The position numbers and the translations under genes were made by a program. A stretch of DNA of 64,000 bases from Dryobates pubescens. Taxonomy: Eukaryota > Chordata > Aves > Piciformes > Picidae. The notes below the pieces were generated by a model. That model was given only the letters and a program-made list of their open reading frames with translations, had not been told where the DNA came from and ran no database searches. Shown here piece by piece: positions 1 through 12,600 of this stretch. How positions within the stretch are numbered: the stretch's first letter is position 1; every line of letters starts with the position of its first letter. The stretch is taken from contig NC_071615.1 of NCBI RefSeq assembly GCF_014839835.1, positions 4,464,001 through 4,528,000 of the forward strand, read 5' to 3'.

Positions 1-835
1 CTTTCTTACAGATTTGGAGAGTACTTGCTGGTAGGATGGTTTGTTCACTCCCTGCCCTGTCAGTCAGCTGCAAGCTTCTCTCTACTGGGAAGAGATTGCT
101 TACAGGTTTCCCATACACAGAAGGGAGAACACTTGGATAGACTGCAACCCTGCAACTGCAGCTTGTGTACTACACCAGGATTAAAACAGTTAAAAATTAC
201 AAAGTACAACTAGAAGTACTGTGAAAAATTAGGAGCTTGAACAAGAACACTGATTTTAACATGGTTGGCATCTAGATATACATTTGATAAGTTCTAGACA
301 TATCTAACCTTAATCTGCTGTTCAGTTCTATTATCATTATATATTAAACCTCGTGGGCAATCTAGGAATTTAAATACACTTCTCAAATTAACCTTAACTA
401 AATGCACTGACCTGTAGATCCAAGAAAAAACATAATTACACCAACAATTCAGTCCTCAATGGATGGAGCTAGAAGCACTAAAGATGAGGATATCCAAACA
501 ATTTCTGAAATAACTTTAATGTAAGGTTACTTTTAAACCTTTTAAGGAAAAAGAAAATCCCACTGTCTGCCCCTAATCCTAATTCTTGTCTAGATTCTGA
601 TTGTTTCCCAGTGCAATCAGTCATGCCCTTGCAACTTTAGTGACTGCATGACTGTATTCTACAGAAACATTAGATACAAGTGGCAGCTCATCCCTGGTTT
701 ATTGATGTTATTGGTTTTGTGTATGCAAATGGACCAGAACAGACACCCCGCTGAAATTAATAGCAGAAATTCACATACACCATATAAATGGGAAAAACAA
801 ACAAACCAATCAGACACATATCTGCAGGAAGTTTT

Positions 836-1346
836 AAGATTGGGTGAAGAACACTGTGTCCACTTCTGGGCCCCTCAACTTAAGAAGGACATTGAGATGC
901 TGGAACATGTCCAGAGAAGGGCAACAAGGCTGGGGAGAGGCCTCGAGCACAAGCCCTGTGAGGAGAGGCTGAGGGAGCTGGGGTTGTTTAGCCTGGAGAA
1001 GAGGAGGCTCAGGGGAGACCTTATTGCTTTCTACAACTACCTGAAGGGAGGTTGTAGCCAGGTGGGGGTTGGTCTCTTCTCCCAGGCAACCACCAACAGA
1101 ACAAGAGGACACAGTCTCAAGCTGTGCCAGGGGAAGTTTAGGCTTGCGGTGAGGAGAAAGCTCTTCACAGAGAGAGTTGTTAGCCATTGGAATGGGCTGC
1201 TCAGGGAGGTGGTGGAGTCCCGGTCCCTGGAGGTGACTGGATGTGGCACTTGGTGCCATAGTTTAGTAGCCGTGAGGTGTTGGGTGACAAGTTGGACTTG
1301 ATGATCTCTGAGGTCTTTTCCAACCTCATTGATTCTATGATTCTAA
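836..1346 (+). mobile_element. CR1 LINE, 3' fragment
   Basis: This is a 5'-truncated CR1 retrotransposon in sense orientation. The decayed translation keeps typical CR1 ORF2 C-terminal text such as [35 protein letters not shown] and VVSHWNGL. The copy ends in the CR1 3' signature TTCCAACCTCATTGATTCTATGATTCT. Stops and small indels mark it as inactive. It lies in EIF3B intron 1, antisense to that gene. Confidence 0.93.
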
Positions 1347-1649
1347 GACTACTACAAAATGCAAGACTAGAGGGAAAGTGCAAGCCACTATACTCTGGAT
1401 TAAGCCATAAAATTTGGAGAGTCCAACTACATCTACCATTCACATACTGGGAAAAAGTATTACCCAAATGCATGTAGAAACATTTCAAATATGAGAACTA
1501 ATGAAAGAGGGTATTAGATGTGTTGGTATTTTGAAGACATTTTAAAGTGATTTTGCCGAGTTTGGGATTCTAGAAATTATTCTGCCTGGAAACAGCACTG
1601 GAAAGCTCTCCAGCAGATCATTTTGAATATCAAAAAATCATGGCCTTCT

Positions 1650-1856
1650 GTAACTTCAACCTTCAACAGGCTACTGGTTGAGCACTGGAACAGGTTGCCC
1701 AGAGAGGTGGTTGAGGTCCCATCCCTGGAGATATCCAAGGTGATGCTTGATAGAGCTCTGGGTTACCTGATCAAGTTGAGGATGTTCCTGCTCACTGCAG
1801 GGAGGCTGGACTAGATGGCCTTTAGGGGTCCCTTCCAACCTGGGTGATTCTATGAA
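1650..1856 (+). mobile_element. CR1 LINE, short 3' fragment
   Basis: About 200 bp of the CR1 3' end. It reads GAGCACTGGAACAGG, then the AGAGAGGTGGTTGAGG block, and finishes with CTTCCAACCTGGGTGATTCTATGA. It is a separate copy from the one about 300 bp upstream and is an inert fragment. Confidence 0.88.
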
Positions 1857-4293
1857 GCTTTCCACTGATCACAAAGCTGATACAAACAGATGCTATCACC
1901 ACCAGTATTATGTAGTACTTATAGAACGTTGTTTCTAACATTTAATACTCAAAGATGCTCTCCCTCTGCATGTAAGAACTATAAATAAGTAGTTTAGAGA
2001 TGACTGCTTGTATAATAAAAACAAAAGGCCCAGAAACTGTGAAAACTTACCACTAATGGTAGTAACTAAGGAAAACTGAAAAGGTTAGAGGAATCATCAT
2101 CCATGTTACATTATTTTATTACTCTGCACACTCAAGATCAAACCCACAAACTTCTCCATTTATAGCAACTATCTACTAGTTGGCAGCAACAATTCAAAAC
2201 CAGCTAAGGGCACATTTATGCTGGAGCAAGTCAAATGCTCAGCAATGAGTGTACAATGCAAAGTTTAATGAAGAGCAGAAGGGTCATTTTTTAAGCTCCA
2301 TTAGTCACATTTTCACAATCACTTCTCATGAAAGACTTTGCAGGCCTACATACAAACCAAGCAATGCATATTTAGACCTGTGCAAGAATGCAATACCCTG
2401 TATTGAATTAAAAGTGCAAAAGATTAAAGAAATACCTACATCATTGCCTTCCTCTACCTTACATTCAAAACTGTGAACAAAGGAATCTTCAAAGGGCAAG
2501 GAGCTGGTTCAGCCAGCTCTTATTCCACCCAGAAAAAAAGCAGGGTGTGGTGGGTACACAGCTATCTTCAGCTGGCAGTATTTTAAGGACCACTATCATT
2601 CTCTAAACAAAAGCTTCATTGCACCCATGAGGTATCAGGCACATCTCTTCTCCTGCTTGAACTTGGATCAGCTGTTCTGCCCTGTTGAAGTAACACATCT
2701 AAGATAGCCCATGCTAAACCTGGTCCAGTTCAACGGTGTTCCTGAAGATGTAATGATGCCAGAAGCACTGAAATAGCCTTGTCCGAGTGACATTGATGGA
2801 CTGCCTTTCTCCTTGGAGTCATTGGGATAAGGCGAAAGGAACAAGGAAGATCAAGAAGAAACATACACAGCTGGAAAGAGCCAGACCAGCAGGTGTGATT
2901 AACTCCAGCACTGTAACTCAGACACTGACACTGTATTATTCATACAGCTGGGAAGTTAAACAAATTAATCCATTCCAATAAAGTATGTGAGGATGGAAAA
3001 TATGCTTAGTTTCTGAATAAACAGCAAGGAACACAATAATCCTAGATATAGATGTGTAGCACATGAACACTTAACTGGACAAAAAGAATCCAACAATATA
3101 CCTGCAGACACTTTTGTCAATGCCTCTTCAAGAAGCAAATGTTCAAGTTCACAAAGCTACACAGACTGCTAAATTGAAAACAACACACACTTTCTTAAAA
3201 TGGCAGAAACTTATCTTGGATCATTAAGCCTAACACAGGACTGGAACACCAAAAGGCAACAGCTCTCACCTGTATTCCACTGCCAATACAAATAACAGGC
3301 TGACTTAGTACCATATGCTTTAAGAAACGTACTTCCAGTTCTGATACATGTAACCTAAAGCCCTACAACATGCAGTATATACCTACAGAAGGCCCTACAA
3401 CAGCACATATGCTACAACAAGTATTGGCCAAGTAAGTAGTTTTGCTATTCTGAGAACTGAAATGATTTACCTAGAAAGACATATGTGAAAAAACAGAGTT
3501 CTAAGTCCAATATGCCAAAACCAGCTATTCCCACAATTATTGATGCAGTGATAGAGTGGCTTAGCCATTTTATGATATCCAATATCCAACCCTTTTAAAG
3601 GAACCTCAGTCTTAAATTTTCAACTGCCAGAAATGTTGTCCCCTTGTTTTCTTGTCACAAAGTACCTCAGGCAGATCGTCATGAGCAGTAACTCTTCTCA
3701 AACCCATACTATTTATCTGTGGATTTCACTCTACTTGGAAAAAAACCCCAAAACAAAGCACAGAAGTTGATGATTCCACTTTGTGAGGGTAGTCCACAGA
3801 TTGATACTCGAAGTTTAACAGCCTATTTAAGAACAGCTACTAAACAATACTGGACAACGCACAGAAAAAGTTTCAATTAAGGAATGCTGCTTCTCCAAGC
3901 CGTGTAATTAGTCTTACGAGCAATCGAGACCCACGCCGGCAGGGCAGCCACAGCATACAGAAGACCCAGCTGCCAGGCCTACAGGCGATGGGGGAACCGA
4001 AGCCTTTCCCAGCAGAGAGCCCGGTTCCCCGCACTCTCTCCCGGGATGCTACGACCAAGCATCGCTCCTTCAGAAGGCACTCGCTGCCCGAGGTCCCTAA
4101 CACGGCCACGGCAGTACCGGGCAGTGCAGCACTGGGCTCGCGCAGTCGGACCTCTCCCGCACTCCAAGGTGACGGACAGAGCCGAGGCCCACCGTCGGGG
4201 CTCCCTCGCCTCTCCGCGGCTCCTCCCTTCCCCTCACGGCCGGCCTCACCAGGCCCCGGCCGCCCGCCCTCCCGCCAGCGCTGCCGCCCGCAC

Positions 4294-4777
4294 CTTCGTC
4301 GCTGATGTCGTCCACGAAGTCCTCGGGGTCGCTGAAGGAAATCTCGTCCTCAAGTTCGGCCGGGACGCCGGGAGCGGCCTCCCCATTCTCCTGCGCCGCA
4401 CCGGGCTCGGCGGGTGGCTCGGCCTCCGACGACGGCTCGGTCTTGGCCTCTGCTGCTGTCTCGGGCTCGGCCCCGGCCGGCGGCTCGGCCTTTGCCTCCG
4501 CCTTCTCTGGGCTTTCGCGGCCAGATGACGGCTGAGACGAAGGCGGCTGAGGCGGTGGCTGCTCGGGCTCGGAGGCTACAGCAGACTCCTGGGCGGCTGG
4601 TGGCTCGAGGGGGCCCGGCTGCGCCTCAGACTCTCCGTCTTCTTCCTGCCCCTCTCCCTTCTCTTGCTGTTGCGGCGAGTCCGCCGGCGGGGGCCCGTCC
4701 GTCTGCTCGGGCTCCTCTCCGGTGCCCGTGGCGTCGGTCGGCACAGCGGCCGCCGGGCTCTCCTCGGTGTCCTGCAT
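4294..4777 (-). CDS. EIF3B: EIF3B exon 1: eukaryotic translation initiation factor 3 subunit B, N-terminus (partial gene)
   Basis: eIF3b is a scaffold subunit of the eIF3 complex on the 40S ribosome in the cytoplasm. Only the first coding exon is in the window: ATG at 4777-4775 on the minus strand, 161 codons plus one base, then a GAAG|GTGCGG donor with the intron starting at 4293. The protein begins MQDTEESPAAAVPTD, runs through a long Glu/Pro/Ala-rich disordered stretch, and ends in the conserved acidic motif SFSDPEDFVDDISDE, which matches human SFSDPEDFVDDVSEE. That motif together with the MQD start is what identifies the gene. The RRM, WD-propeller and C-terminal helix are encoded off the left edge. 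The start codon context is weak (C at -3). The exon is very GC-rich and lies inside the promoter CpG island. The neighbouring SNX8, facing away, fits the conserved vertebrate gene order. Confidence 0.93.
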
Positions 4778-5250
4778 GGGGCTCGGTGCGGGGCCCGGCC
4801 GGCCGCGCGCTCCCTGCTCGAGAGCGACGGGGAAAGGAGCGGGGGAAGGGCGGGGAGGCTCCTAGCGCCGGGCCATGTGCGCCAGGACCGCCGGGCCTCG
4901 CGCGGCGGCGCCGACCAACCCTCGCAGGGCGGGAGGGGTGGAAAACGCTGCCCCGCCGCAGCTTCTGACCACGGCCGCTGTCTTCACTCCCGCTGTCCTC
5001 ACAGGAAACCTCTGATCCCTTCGCAGTCCTCTCTTTGCTCAATTAGCGGCGACTTTAATTTCTTCGCAGCGTAGAGCAGCCGTAACTCTCCCTATTTTTG
5101 CCTCGCTGTGGTTGAGCCCAATATGGCGCCTCCTTCCAGGGTACTGAGGTGGGGTTCGGCCGAACCATTTTTCGGAGAGACGAAAACAGGAGGTACCGCC
5201 ACATCTGAGTTGACACAGAGTTAAATCTTCCTGCATTTTCAGTAGCTTGG
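4778..5250 (-). promoter_or_regulatory. EIF3B: EIF3B CpG-island promoter and 5'UTR
   Basis: A dense CpG island covers exon 1 and extends upstream, giving way to mixed sequence past 5100. There is no TATA box at an obvious spacing. The block CAATATGGCGCC at 5119-5130 resembles a YY1 site (core ATGGCG), common in promoters of translation-factor genes. The transcription start cannot be fixed from sequence alone. A second GC-rich stretch at about 5330-5590 may belong to the same island. Confidence 0.6.
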
Positions 5251-8200
5251 CGTATTTCCTTGCCCAGTGTTAGGCGGAAGTGACAGGACAGTAAAACCTT
5301 CCCGTTTGCTCCCCTACAAACATTCCCCCATGCGCTCGCCCGACGGCTGGCGGTGCCCTCGCGGGCGCTACCAAACTCGGACAGAGGGGGAAGGGCGTTT
5401 GCTCTCGGGTACGGCAAGCCGGCAGGGTGCGGTGACACCCCTGCTGCATAGTACGGCCCCATGGCAGCCGCCACATCAGCCCCGCGGAGGGGGCCCGTAG
5501 GGGACTTGGGGGCATCAAGCTGCCGGCAGGGCGGGGGCAGCGAGGCCTGTGGCGTCTTAAGCGATGGGAGCGAGCTACCCCCAGGCCACTGCAGGTCGCC
5601 AGGCCATTTCCGAGCATTACGTTATTCTGTACAAGACTTTTACCGTCTTTAAGTAACGTTTTCTGTAAAGTAAAGAATGGCGCTTCCCAGTCTGCATCAC
5701 TGGTGCAAAGCTCAGGTTAGTGGGAAAAGCTCTCCGGATGGGCCGAGAAACTGGTAAAGTTCTCATGCTGGCTACCAGTGTGACCAGCATTCCGAGAGAC
5801 CTGGCCTCTGTGGTAATCAAACCATTGCCTTCTGTCTTGGGCACCTGTCAGGCTGATGGAAAAACGTGGTGTGTGTCGTCTTGTTGAGCATGCATGGTTC
5901 AAAGTAGCAAATGAAACCCATGAACTTGCCTTGGGGACCATCTTGATGTTTATCTGACGTGTTTAGAGGAAAAAGTTGATCCATTCTTCAAGAATGGATC
6001 TATGCTCACTCCCGAGACGAACACCTATTTTGTGGGGGGTTTGGGGTTTTTCTGAGCCCAGTGCTTTCAATCAAATCATCAACATACAGAATATAAATGC
6101 TGGCATTAAAAAAAAAAATAAATAACGAGGAGGCCAGAACAGGTTTTGTACTTAGCATTTTAAATGTAGACTCTATCTTATATTGCAGTATTTTCACGCT
6201 TTGATAAAATCTTGAGGGAAAAAACATAGAAGAAACTAACCTGAGAAGCCGCAGTTGTGTATTTTAGCAGCTAGTCACAAGATGGCATCCTAACTCCACT
6301 CAAATTCCATTGATGGATCCTGTATTTAAGCTGTGGACAATGTAATGAATGGAAATGATGACAGGCACTTTCTGCAGGTCTGGATTTTTTGGTAGTTGCC
6401 CAGCCTTTGACTTCCTGGTTTGCAAGCTGCACTGACACGCTAAAGCACAGAGAAAATCCTGTTACCTCTCCTGCCATCACAACCAGATATTTTTCCAAAC
6501 ATGAGGAAGGACATGCTATGGTTCAAACCCAGCTGGGTCCTTGGGATGGCAGGGCTCTTGAGTCTGTGGGCAGACTCTTTTGCTTGTGTTTCATCACTCT
6601 GACAGTAACCTTTAATGTTGGAATGTTTGGTTTTTGCATATTACCTTTCTTCCTGTTTGCGAGCTAACTGCTGCTTTTACAATCGCTTTGGTTGAACAAT
6701 GAATCTAAAAGTTGGATCCTCCTTTCCTCTTTGCATGGTCTGCTATTTGAACTTTCCCTTACTTCACAACAAAAATCAAAAGATCCTTCCTTCCTTCCTC
6801 CCTTCTGCCTTTCCATTGAACTTTCCCTTCAGTCCCTGTGCTTCTATCTCACTGCTATTGTTTCTCTTCCAGTCCTTACTCAGCAATCTAAGGGTGAGTG
6901 GAACAACTTTTAAACCCAGTGATTTTGGGTTGCTCCAGGCAAACCAACTGTTACAATAAGTATTCCATGTACAAACCTTCTCATTAATGAGATTTTTTGG
7001 GGGAAGAAATCTAGCAGGAATAGCTTTCTGTAACACCACTGTCAAACCATCAACACCCCATGAATTTTCACTGAGTCACTGAGAACAGTGGAGCTGAAAG
7101 TCCTGTTTGCTAAACTCGACTCTGAAAGAGCAAGCAAGCTCTTGTGGTCTCTCTGAAACCTTATCTGATACTGATAGGAGGTGCATGGAATGATGCATGG
7201 AAAGGCCAGGGCCTCAGGTAGCCACCTACATTTGTTTCCTGGAACCTCCTGCTGCAAGCCCTTTCTTCTTTTGTTCTCTAGTGATTATAGTTTTGTTATG
7301 CTGTAGGTTTTCCAGAAGCTCTTGGTGCATTTAAAGCAAACGTGGAAGCGTTCAATAACTAACATCAAGCACAATCTTTCTGGCCCTGTTCAGAAATGAT
7401 TTCTGCAATTGAATTAGTTTTCACAGCATTTTTCTCTAAGACTCCTCCCATGGATTACAAAAGCCATCTTCAGCTGAGAATGCCTTATTTATACCAAATA
7501 AATAGTTATGCTATTAGCTTAAGTACAGGCCAATCAAAAATCTATAGCTGAAGGAGAACATGTTGCTTCCTCCATTCATTCTCGCGAAAAATGCTATCTA
7601 GGCGAAAAATTGTGTGGCTCTTAGTTTTCAGAAGTGCTGAGCGTGCAGAACTCTCCACTCAGCTGCTGTATAAACATGATTTGAAGGGCCTCTCAGCTTA
7701 AATAATGCCATGCTTTTTTAATTTTATACACAGCTTTCGCCTGCACCCACGCTTCGAGGATCTCAGCTGAAATAGCACTGAGGCAAGAGGCAAAGGAGAA
7801 TCACTTGAGTCATTCACGTCTTTGTTGCAGCATGAAAAGTTTCAGGGGAGAGCGTCTGGTTGTAATTACTTACACCTGAAATAATTCTCACTTCTAATTT
7901 TCTGGTTTAGTTCTCTGTGCCTGTAGTGGAGATAACTACTTATCTTCCCAAGGTTAATAAGTGGTAGGAGCATTAATTAGTGAATGCAGCCAATACTTTG
8001 GATGTGAAAAGTGTGAAGCATTATTGTGGATTGGCGGCGCTTAATCTGGAAGTTCACAGTTTATACATACATTTTTTTTGTGTCTGCATAGAATCATAGG
8101 ATGGTAGGGGTTGGAAGGGACCTCTGGAGATTACAGGATGTCAGGGGTTGAAAGGGAACGCCAGAGGTCATTGAGTCAATCCCCCCTGCCAGAGCAGGAG

Positions 8201-9319
8201 CATAGAATCCAGCACAGGTCACACAGGAACACATCCAGATGGGCCCTGAAAGTCTTCAGCGAAGGAGATTCCACAACCTCTGTGGGCAGCCTGCTGCAGT
8301 GCTGTGTCACCCATACAGTAAAAAGCTTTTCCCTCATGGTGAGGACTTCCTGTGCTCCAGTTTGTATCTGTTGGCCCTTGTCCTATCACTTGCCAGGAGT
8401 GGAAAGAGCCTGCCCCTTCTTGACAACCACCCTTCAGATATTTGTAAACATGAATAAGATCCCCTCTCGGTCTTCTTCAGAGTAAATAGCCTCGGGTCTC
8501 TCAGCCTTTCCTCGTAAGACAGATGTTGCAGTTTAATGGTGTTTTCAGGAAAGCCACTGTACAAAACAGTGTATTTTCCACTAGTGTCAACCATATCATT
8601 CCTGTCTACAGGAAGTGAAAAAAAAAACCAATAAAATGAGAAGCACTCATACCTGGAATTCTTATTTTTATGCAGTTTTAGTAAGTGTATTTGCATCCCA
8701 AATGCTCCTATTTCTGTGCTTTCTTAAATAGGCTCATGTGCATTTACCTTTATTAGGGTGTTCCTTCTGATGCATAGTATAGACTGCTGCAGTGGGTTTT
8801 CCTTTGGTAAAAAACATTTAACTATCAGCATCAAGAATATTTCATTAAAATCCAAGTTCATCCAAACCAGCAGAAATAACTGAGTATAGGAGACACCTGG
8901 GTTGAGTGACTAGATGGCAGCAGAAATTAAATGCTGTGGGAAATGTCAATGAAAGGAAATAGACTAAAATTGTCTTGGAGTGTCTCATCTGACTTGAAAT
9001 AAGTACAGCCTCCCCCTGAATCACCATGTGACTGAAGGACTGTCATATCACCACTGCCAGCGATTTATCTGCTCTCACTAGTGCGCAACAAAATCTGCCA
9101 CAACTTCCCATTCTCAGCAACCATCCTTTCCACTTTTCAGGGGAAAAAAAAAAGGAATCGTTTTGGAATAAAGCTTGTATTAATCCCATGAGCCGATAAC
9201 TCCCCCCACAATGCTTTAAGGTGTTTGAAAGATTTATTATTAATCTTGAAGGGGTTCAGAAGCGCTTTGAGCAATCTAGTCACCAGCAGGGACAGCTTAT
9301 TGCCTCCCCGAGTGCCTGA
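5251..9319. other. Intergenic region between EIF3B and SNX8
   Basis: About 4 kb separating two divergent genes. The first 350 bp are CpG-rich promoter flank and the rest is AT-rich. It contains one CR1 fragment (8088-8540) and a 23-bp palindrome at 5978-6000. Reading frames here are short and show no family I recognise. No RNA gene was recognised. Confidence 0.6.
8088..8540 (-). mobile_element. CR1 LINE, 3' fragment with duplicated tail
   Basis: Reading plus strand, the copy opens with the reversed CR1 3' end (ATAGAATCATAGGATGG, then GTTGGAAGGGACCTCTGGAG) and continues into the reversed C-terminal ORF2 text (ACACAGGAACACATCCAGATG and the CTCAGCCTTTCCTCGTAAG block). Its terminal block of roughly 40 bp appears twice in a row (about 8096-8133 and 8134-8175), as if a second tail had been added or duplicated. 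Inactive. Confidence 0.9.
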
Positions 9320-9625
9320 GCTGTTGTGAGGAAGCCGGCGCCTTCCCGGCAGCAGTGCGCCCCGGCACTGGAGCGTGGTGCCTCTTTATGGTGAAGTGCT
9401 GCCACAAGCGATGGTGTTTTGATATGTCCCCCTACGAGGACAGCCCGGCCAAAGTTCCCCTCCGCTTCATCGGCGTGCCCACAAGCCGAGCTCCCACCGC
9501 CGCGGGCTGCGGGTCACCCCGCGCTCCGGCCCCCGGGGAGGCGGCCTCTCCCCGCCCGCTCCGCCCGCGCTGACAGGCGGGCGTTGCGGAGGAAGGGGAG
9601 GGCGGCCGCCGGGCTCTGGCCTCAC
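9320..9625 (+). promoter_or_regulatory. SNX8: SNX8 CpG-island promoter and 5'UTR
   Basis: GC-rich, CpG-dense sequence rises just upstream of the SNX8 start codon and continues into intron 1 to about 10130. There is no convincing TATA box. The E-box-like TCACATGAC (9622-9630) overlaps the start codon and resembles sites bound by the MITF/TFE family, which would suit an endosomal gene. That binding is inference only. Confidence 0.55.
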
Positions 9626-9683
9626 ATGACTGTTGCCGCGATGGACGGCGAGCCGCCCGCAGGCACCGTGGGCGCCGGCACAG
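9626..9683 (+). CDS. SNX8: SNX8 coding exon 1
   Basis: Encodes residues 1-19 ([19 protein letters not shown]) and ends in phase 1 at CACAG|GTACGG. Human starts MTGRAMD, so both methionines are conserved in position. Confidence 0.9.
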
Positions 9684-12600
9684 GTACGGGGCGGCGGGAG
9701 CCCGCGGGGAGGGTGTGGGCGGCGAGGCAGTAGCCCCGACGCCGGCGGCGCTGCCCCGTCTCTCGGCGCTACGTGACGGGGCTTCTCGGGTGGGGTCGGG
9801 GCCGCCACGCCCGCCAAAACTTGAGGTAAAACAGCCATCGCCTTCCCCTTCTCTCCCCGGGGCGGCGGGTACCGGCCCCGGCCCGCAGGGGAGATGCCCT
9901 GCCGCCAGGCCACGGCCGGGCCCCAGCGGTGCCCCGCTTCGTGGTGCCGGGGAGTTCCTTTCCACTCGTGAAGGTGGCCGCTGGCGCTTGGTGGCCCTAA
10001 GGGGGCTATTGGTGGGCGTCCCGGGCCGGTGGGTTTGCTGTGCCCAGGGGCAGCGCTCGGCGGCCGGTCGCGTCCTGGTGCTCGGAGGTCAGCTTCCCGA
10101 GGAGCCCTTCTGCTGGGGCTAGACCCTCTGCCGGGGCTTAGCGCGGACACCAACCAGAACTTTCCCTCTGGAGAGTCGTGCGGCTGAGCGCGTCTGTGGT
10201 ACTGAAGTGACCTGACTTGGTGTGCTCGCACCCCGCCCGCCTAAGTGGACCCGGGGGCACGTTAAAGCGTGCGAGGAGAATTACGAAGCGGTTCAGTAGG
10301 CGCTGTCACGGAGTCCGGGACGGAGCCACGTCTCCTCCTTACTGACCCAAGCCAAAACCAGATCCAACACGAAAAGGAAGGAGCAGCTCCAAACGCTGAA
10401 GTTTTAAGAGCGCGGAGCTGAGTGTGAGCTCGAGAAACTTGCAGCCAAATGCTGCCAGCGCTTGGTGTGAAGTGAGAAACTGAGAGAGCTTCTGGGAGAA
10501 TGGAGAAAATTATATGCCAGGCTCATAGCAGTTACACTAAGTGAAGCTTTTAGAGGGAAAACTGGATAATACAGTTCTCTAAAGTTCTCTTAAAGTGGCT
10601 GAAGTTTCATACTGGCAGTGAATGTTCGGTGCATAGCAATTTGTACTGTTTGGGTTTTTTTTTCCTATTTGGAAAGAAGGAGCTTACAAATGCATAAACT
10701 ATGGGAAAAAAACTATTTGGTTGGATTATATTCAGGATCCAGTGTGAGTGTGCTTTTGATAGGCCTGTGATGCTCCTGGTGCAGGTAATGCTTATAAATA
10801 AATTGTCTTGGAATATTTCTGTCCAGGACTCATGTAAGATCTTGGGATATTGAGGCAAAAAATGTCCTACTGTACCAAAGAGAGAGCTTGTTCAGTTATG
10901 TCTGTTAGAGAGTCACCATCTCTTCCAGGAGTCTATAGAGATAAAAAAAATTGATTATGCTTGATCCAATTAACTTCCATGCTGGTGACGGTGCTTAGCT
11001 TGATTTAGAAAACTTGGCTTTCCTTGACAAAGATTATGTTTTTACCCTTGAGAGAAGGGGTCTGATGATACTAGCATAAGAAAAAAATAATGCTGTGAAA
11101 GCAACAGTGTTTTTATTCCTAGCATCACTATGTGAGTTCAGTGATCTTGGAAGTTTCACACCCTTATATAACTTTCTTGGAGATCAGCAGCTTGTCAGCA
11201 AATACTCTGGAAGGATTGAAGTCTCCTGAGTAACAGGAGTCCTGGCAGGGATTGTTGATGCCCACCTAAGACTGCACATAAAAATGCTGTCTTTCGTATT
11301 TTGCAGGGTTAAAAGTAACACAGTAAAGAGAGAAAAGGGAAAGAATGACGTCCAGTACCTTCAAGTCAGTTTTGCAGAGTCACTTGTATTGACTTTGTGG
11401 GGTTTCTGGGTTTGGGTTTTTGTGGTTTGTTTGTGGTCTGGTGTTTTGGGTGTGTGGATTTTTGTTGTTGTTGTTGTTTTTTTGGGGGGTGGTTTTTGTT
11501 TTTTGGCTTTTGCTCCACTTGAGGCTGTTTTGCAAGGACTGCAGGGAGGTAACCCAGGTATGTTGGCTGGGAAAGGAGCAGGGTGTCTCCTTTTCTTCTA
11601 ATGGTCAATATTTAACTGTTTGTGCAGCCTGTAGGAGGGCTTGGTAGGGAGGGCCCTATCAGTTGCAGACAGGAGAATTTGCACATCGCCACTCTTGATT
11701 TCCCCTGCGATCTTCATGTTTCAGCGGGTTGGTGCAGTTTGGTGGAGAGAAAGTTACTGGTTACAGGCATGGAACTGGTACAAAAAGAGAGGACTTCTTC
11801 CTGATTTTCAGCTGAGACATAGATGAGTTTGTTCTAACTATAAAACGTGCGAAAAGGCTATTGGGAGACTGATGTGTGGGGGGTGGCATGCCCCTTTTTT
11901 TAAGGCCTAAATGCTAAGATCAAGGTTTACCCCAGCATAATTAAGAGGGTGAGACTTGTGGAAGGAAGATGAGAAGTAAAATTTAATGATAAAAAATTTC
12001 TTCTGATTAGATTTTACTGACCTGTGTTAAGGAAGAATGACTGTGGAAACGTGGCAGTTTTGTAGCCAAGTTAAAAGGCCCTTGTGGAAGTTTCCTGGAC
12101 AAAGTTGCACGTGTTCCTGCTTTTTGGGTTGCATTTTTGGGTGTGAATTACTACACTTTCAACTTCTTTGTTGGAGCTGTGTGAAAAAAACATTGATAGT
12201 TTAGCCATCCTCCGTTGCAAGCTGGGAAACTGCCTTAGTGAGGATTTGACTTTTTGTGGCTGCGGTCTTTGTGAGTGGTCTTTGATGGGCTTTTGTCCCC
12301 TAATCCTGTTATTTCTTCAATGTGTGTAGCTCCATCTCACCTTATTGTGTTTGCTGCAGCTTGGGACTTGTGTCTTCATGGCTGACTTGTGAAAGGAATA
12401 TGTTCCTTGTATTCCCAGACCTGGGAAAGTGCTTAATTAATCACTTGATGATCTAACAGCATAGTTAAAAGAACAGGGTATTGGTCTTAAAATTAGTTCT
12501 TCATTTGGTTGCACAGATTTACTGTGTGACATTCAACTTGGTGTTGGATGTTTTTTTTCACTGTAGTGTGTGGTTGTGGTATTTTGAGAAGCAGTTAGAA

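Larger units (their letters stand above)
1..4293 (-). other. EIF3B: EIF3B intron 1 (5' part; continues off the left edge)
   Basis: This stretch lies downstream of the EIF3B exon 1 splice donor on the minus strand and reaches the window edge. I found no reading frame resembling the RNA-recognition or WD-repeat parts of eIF3b, so exon 2 must lie beyond position 1. It holds two CR1 LINE fragments (about 836-1346 and 1650-1856). The rest is AT-rich unique sequence in which I see no gene. GC content climbs sharply from about 3900 towards exon 1. Confidence 0.75.

Noticed and set aside
648-1301. 217-codon open frame
   Set aside because: Its C-terminal two thirds are CR1 ORF2 text and the front part is unrelated intron sequence; it is not a host gene.
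1-4293. EIF3B exon 2
   Set aside because: No minus-strand frame encodes the expected VIVVDNVPQVG-like RRM start, so it must lie outside the window.
4414-5074. Long plus-strand frames over EIF3B exon 1 and promoter
   Set aside because: Arg/Pro/Gly-rich antisense shadows of GC-rich sequence.
5055-5474. 139-codon minus-strand frame (MAAAMGPYYAAGVSPH...) and a 63-codon plus-strand frame at 5461
   Set aside because: Both lie in CpG-rich promoter flank, where stop codons are rare. No family resemblance and no splice or conservation support.
9432-10231. Long minus-strand frames (177 and 254 codons) over SNX8 exon 1
   Set aside because: GC-driven open frames antisense to a CpG island, with composition typical of shadows and no recognised domain.
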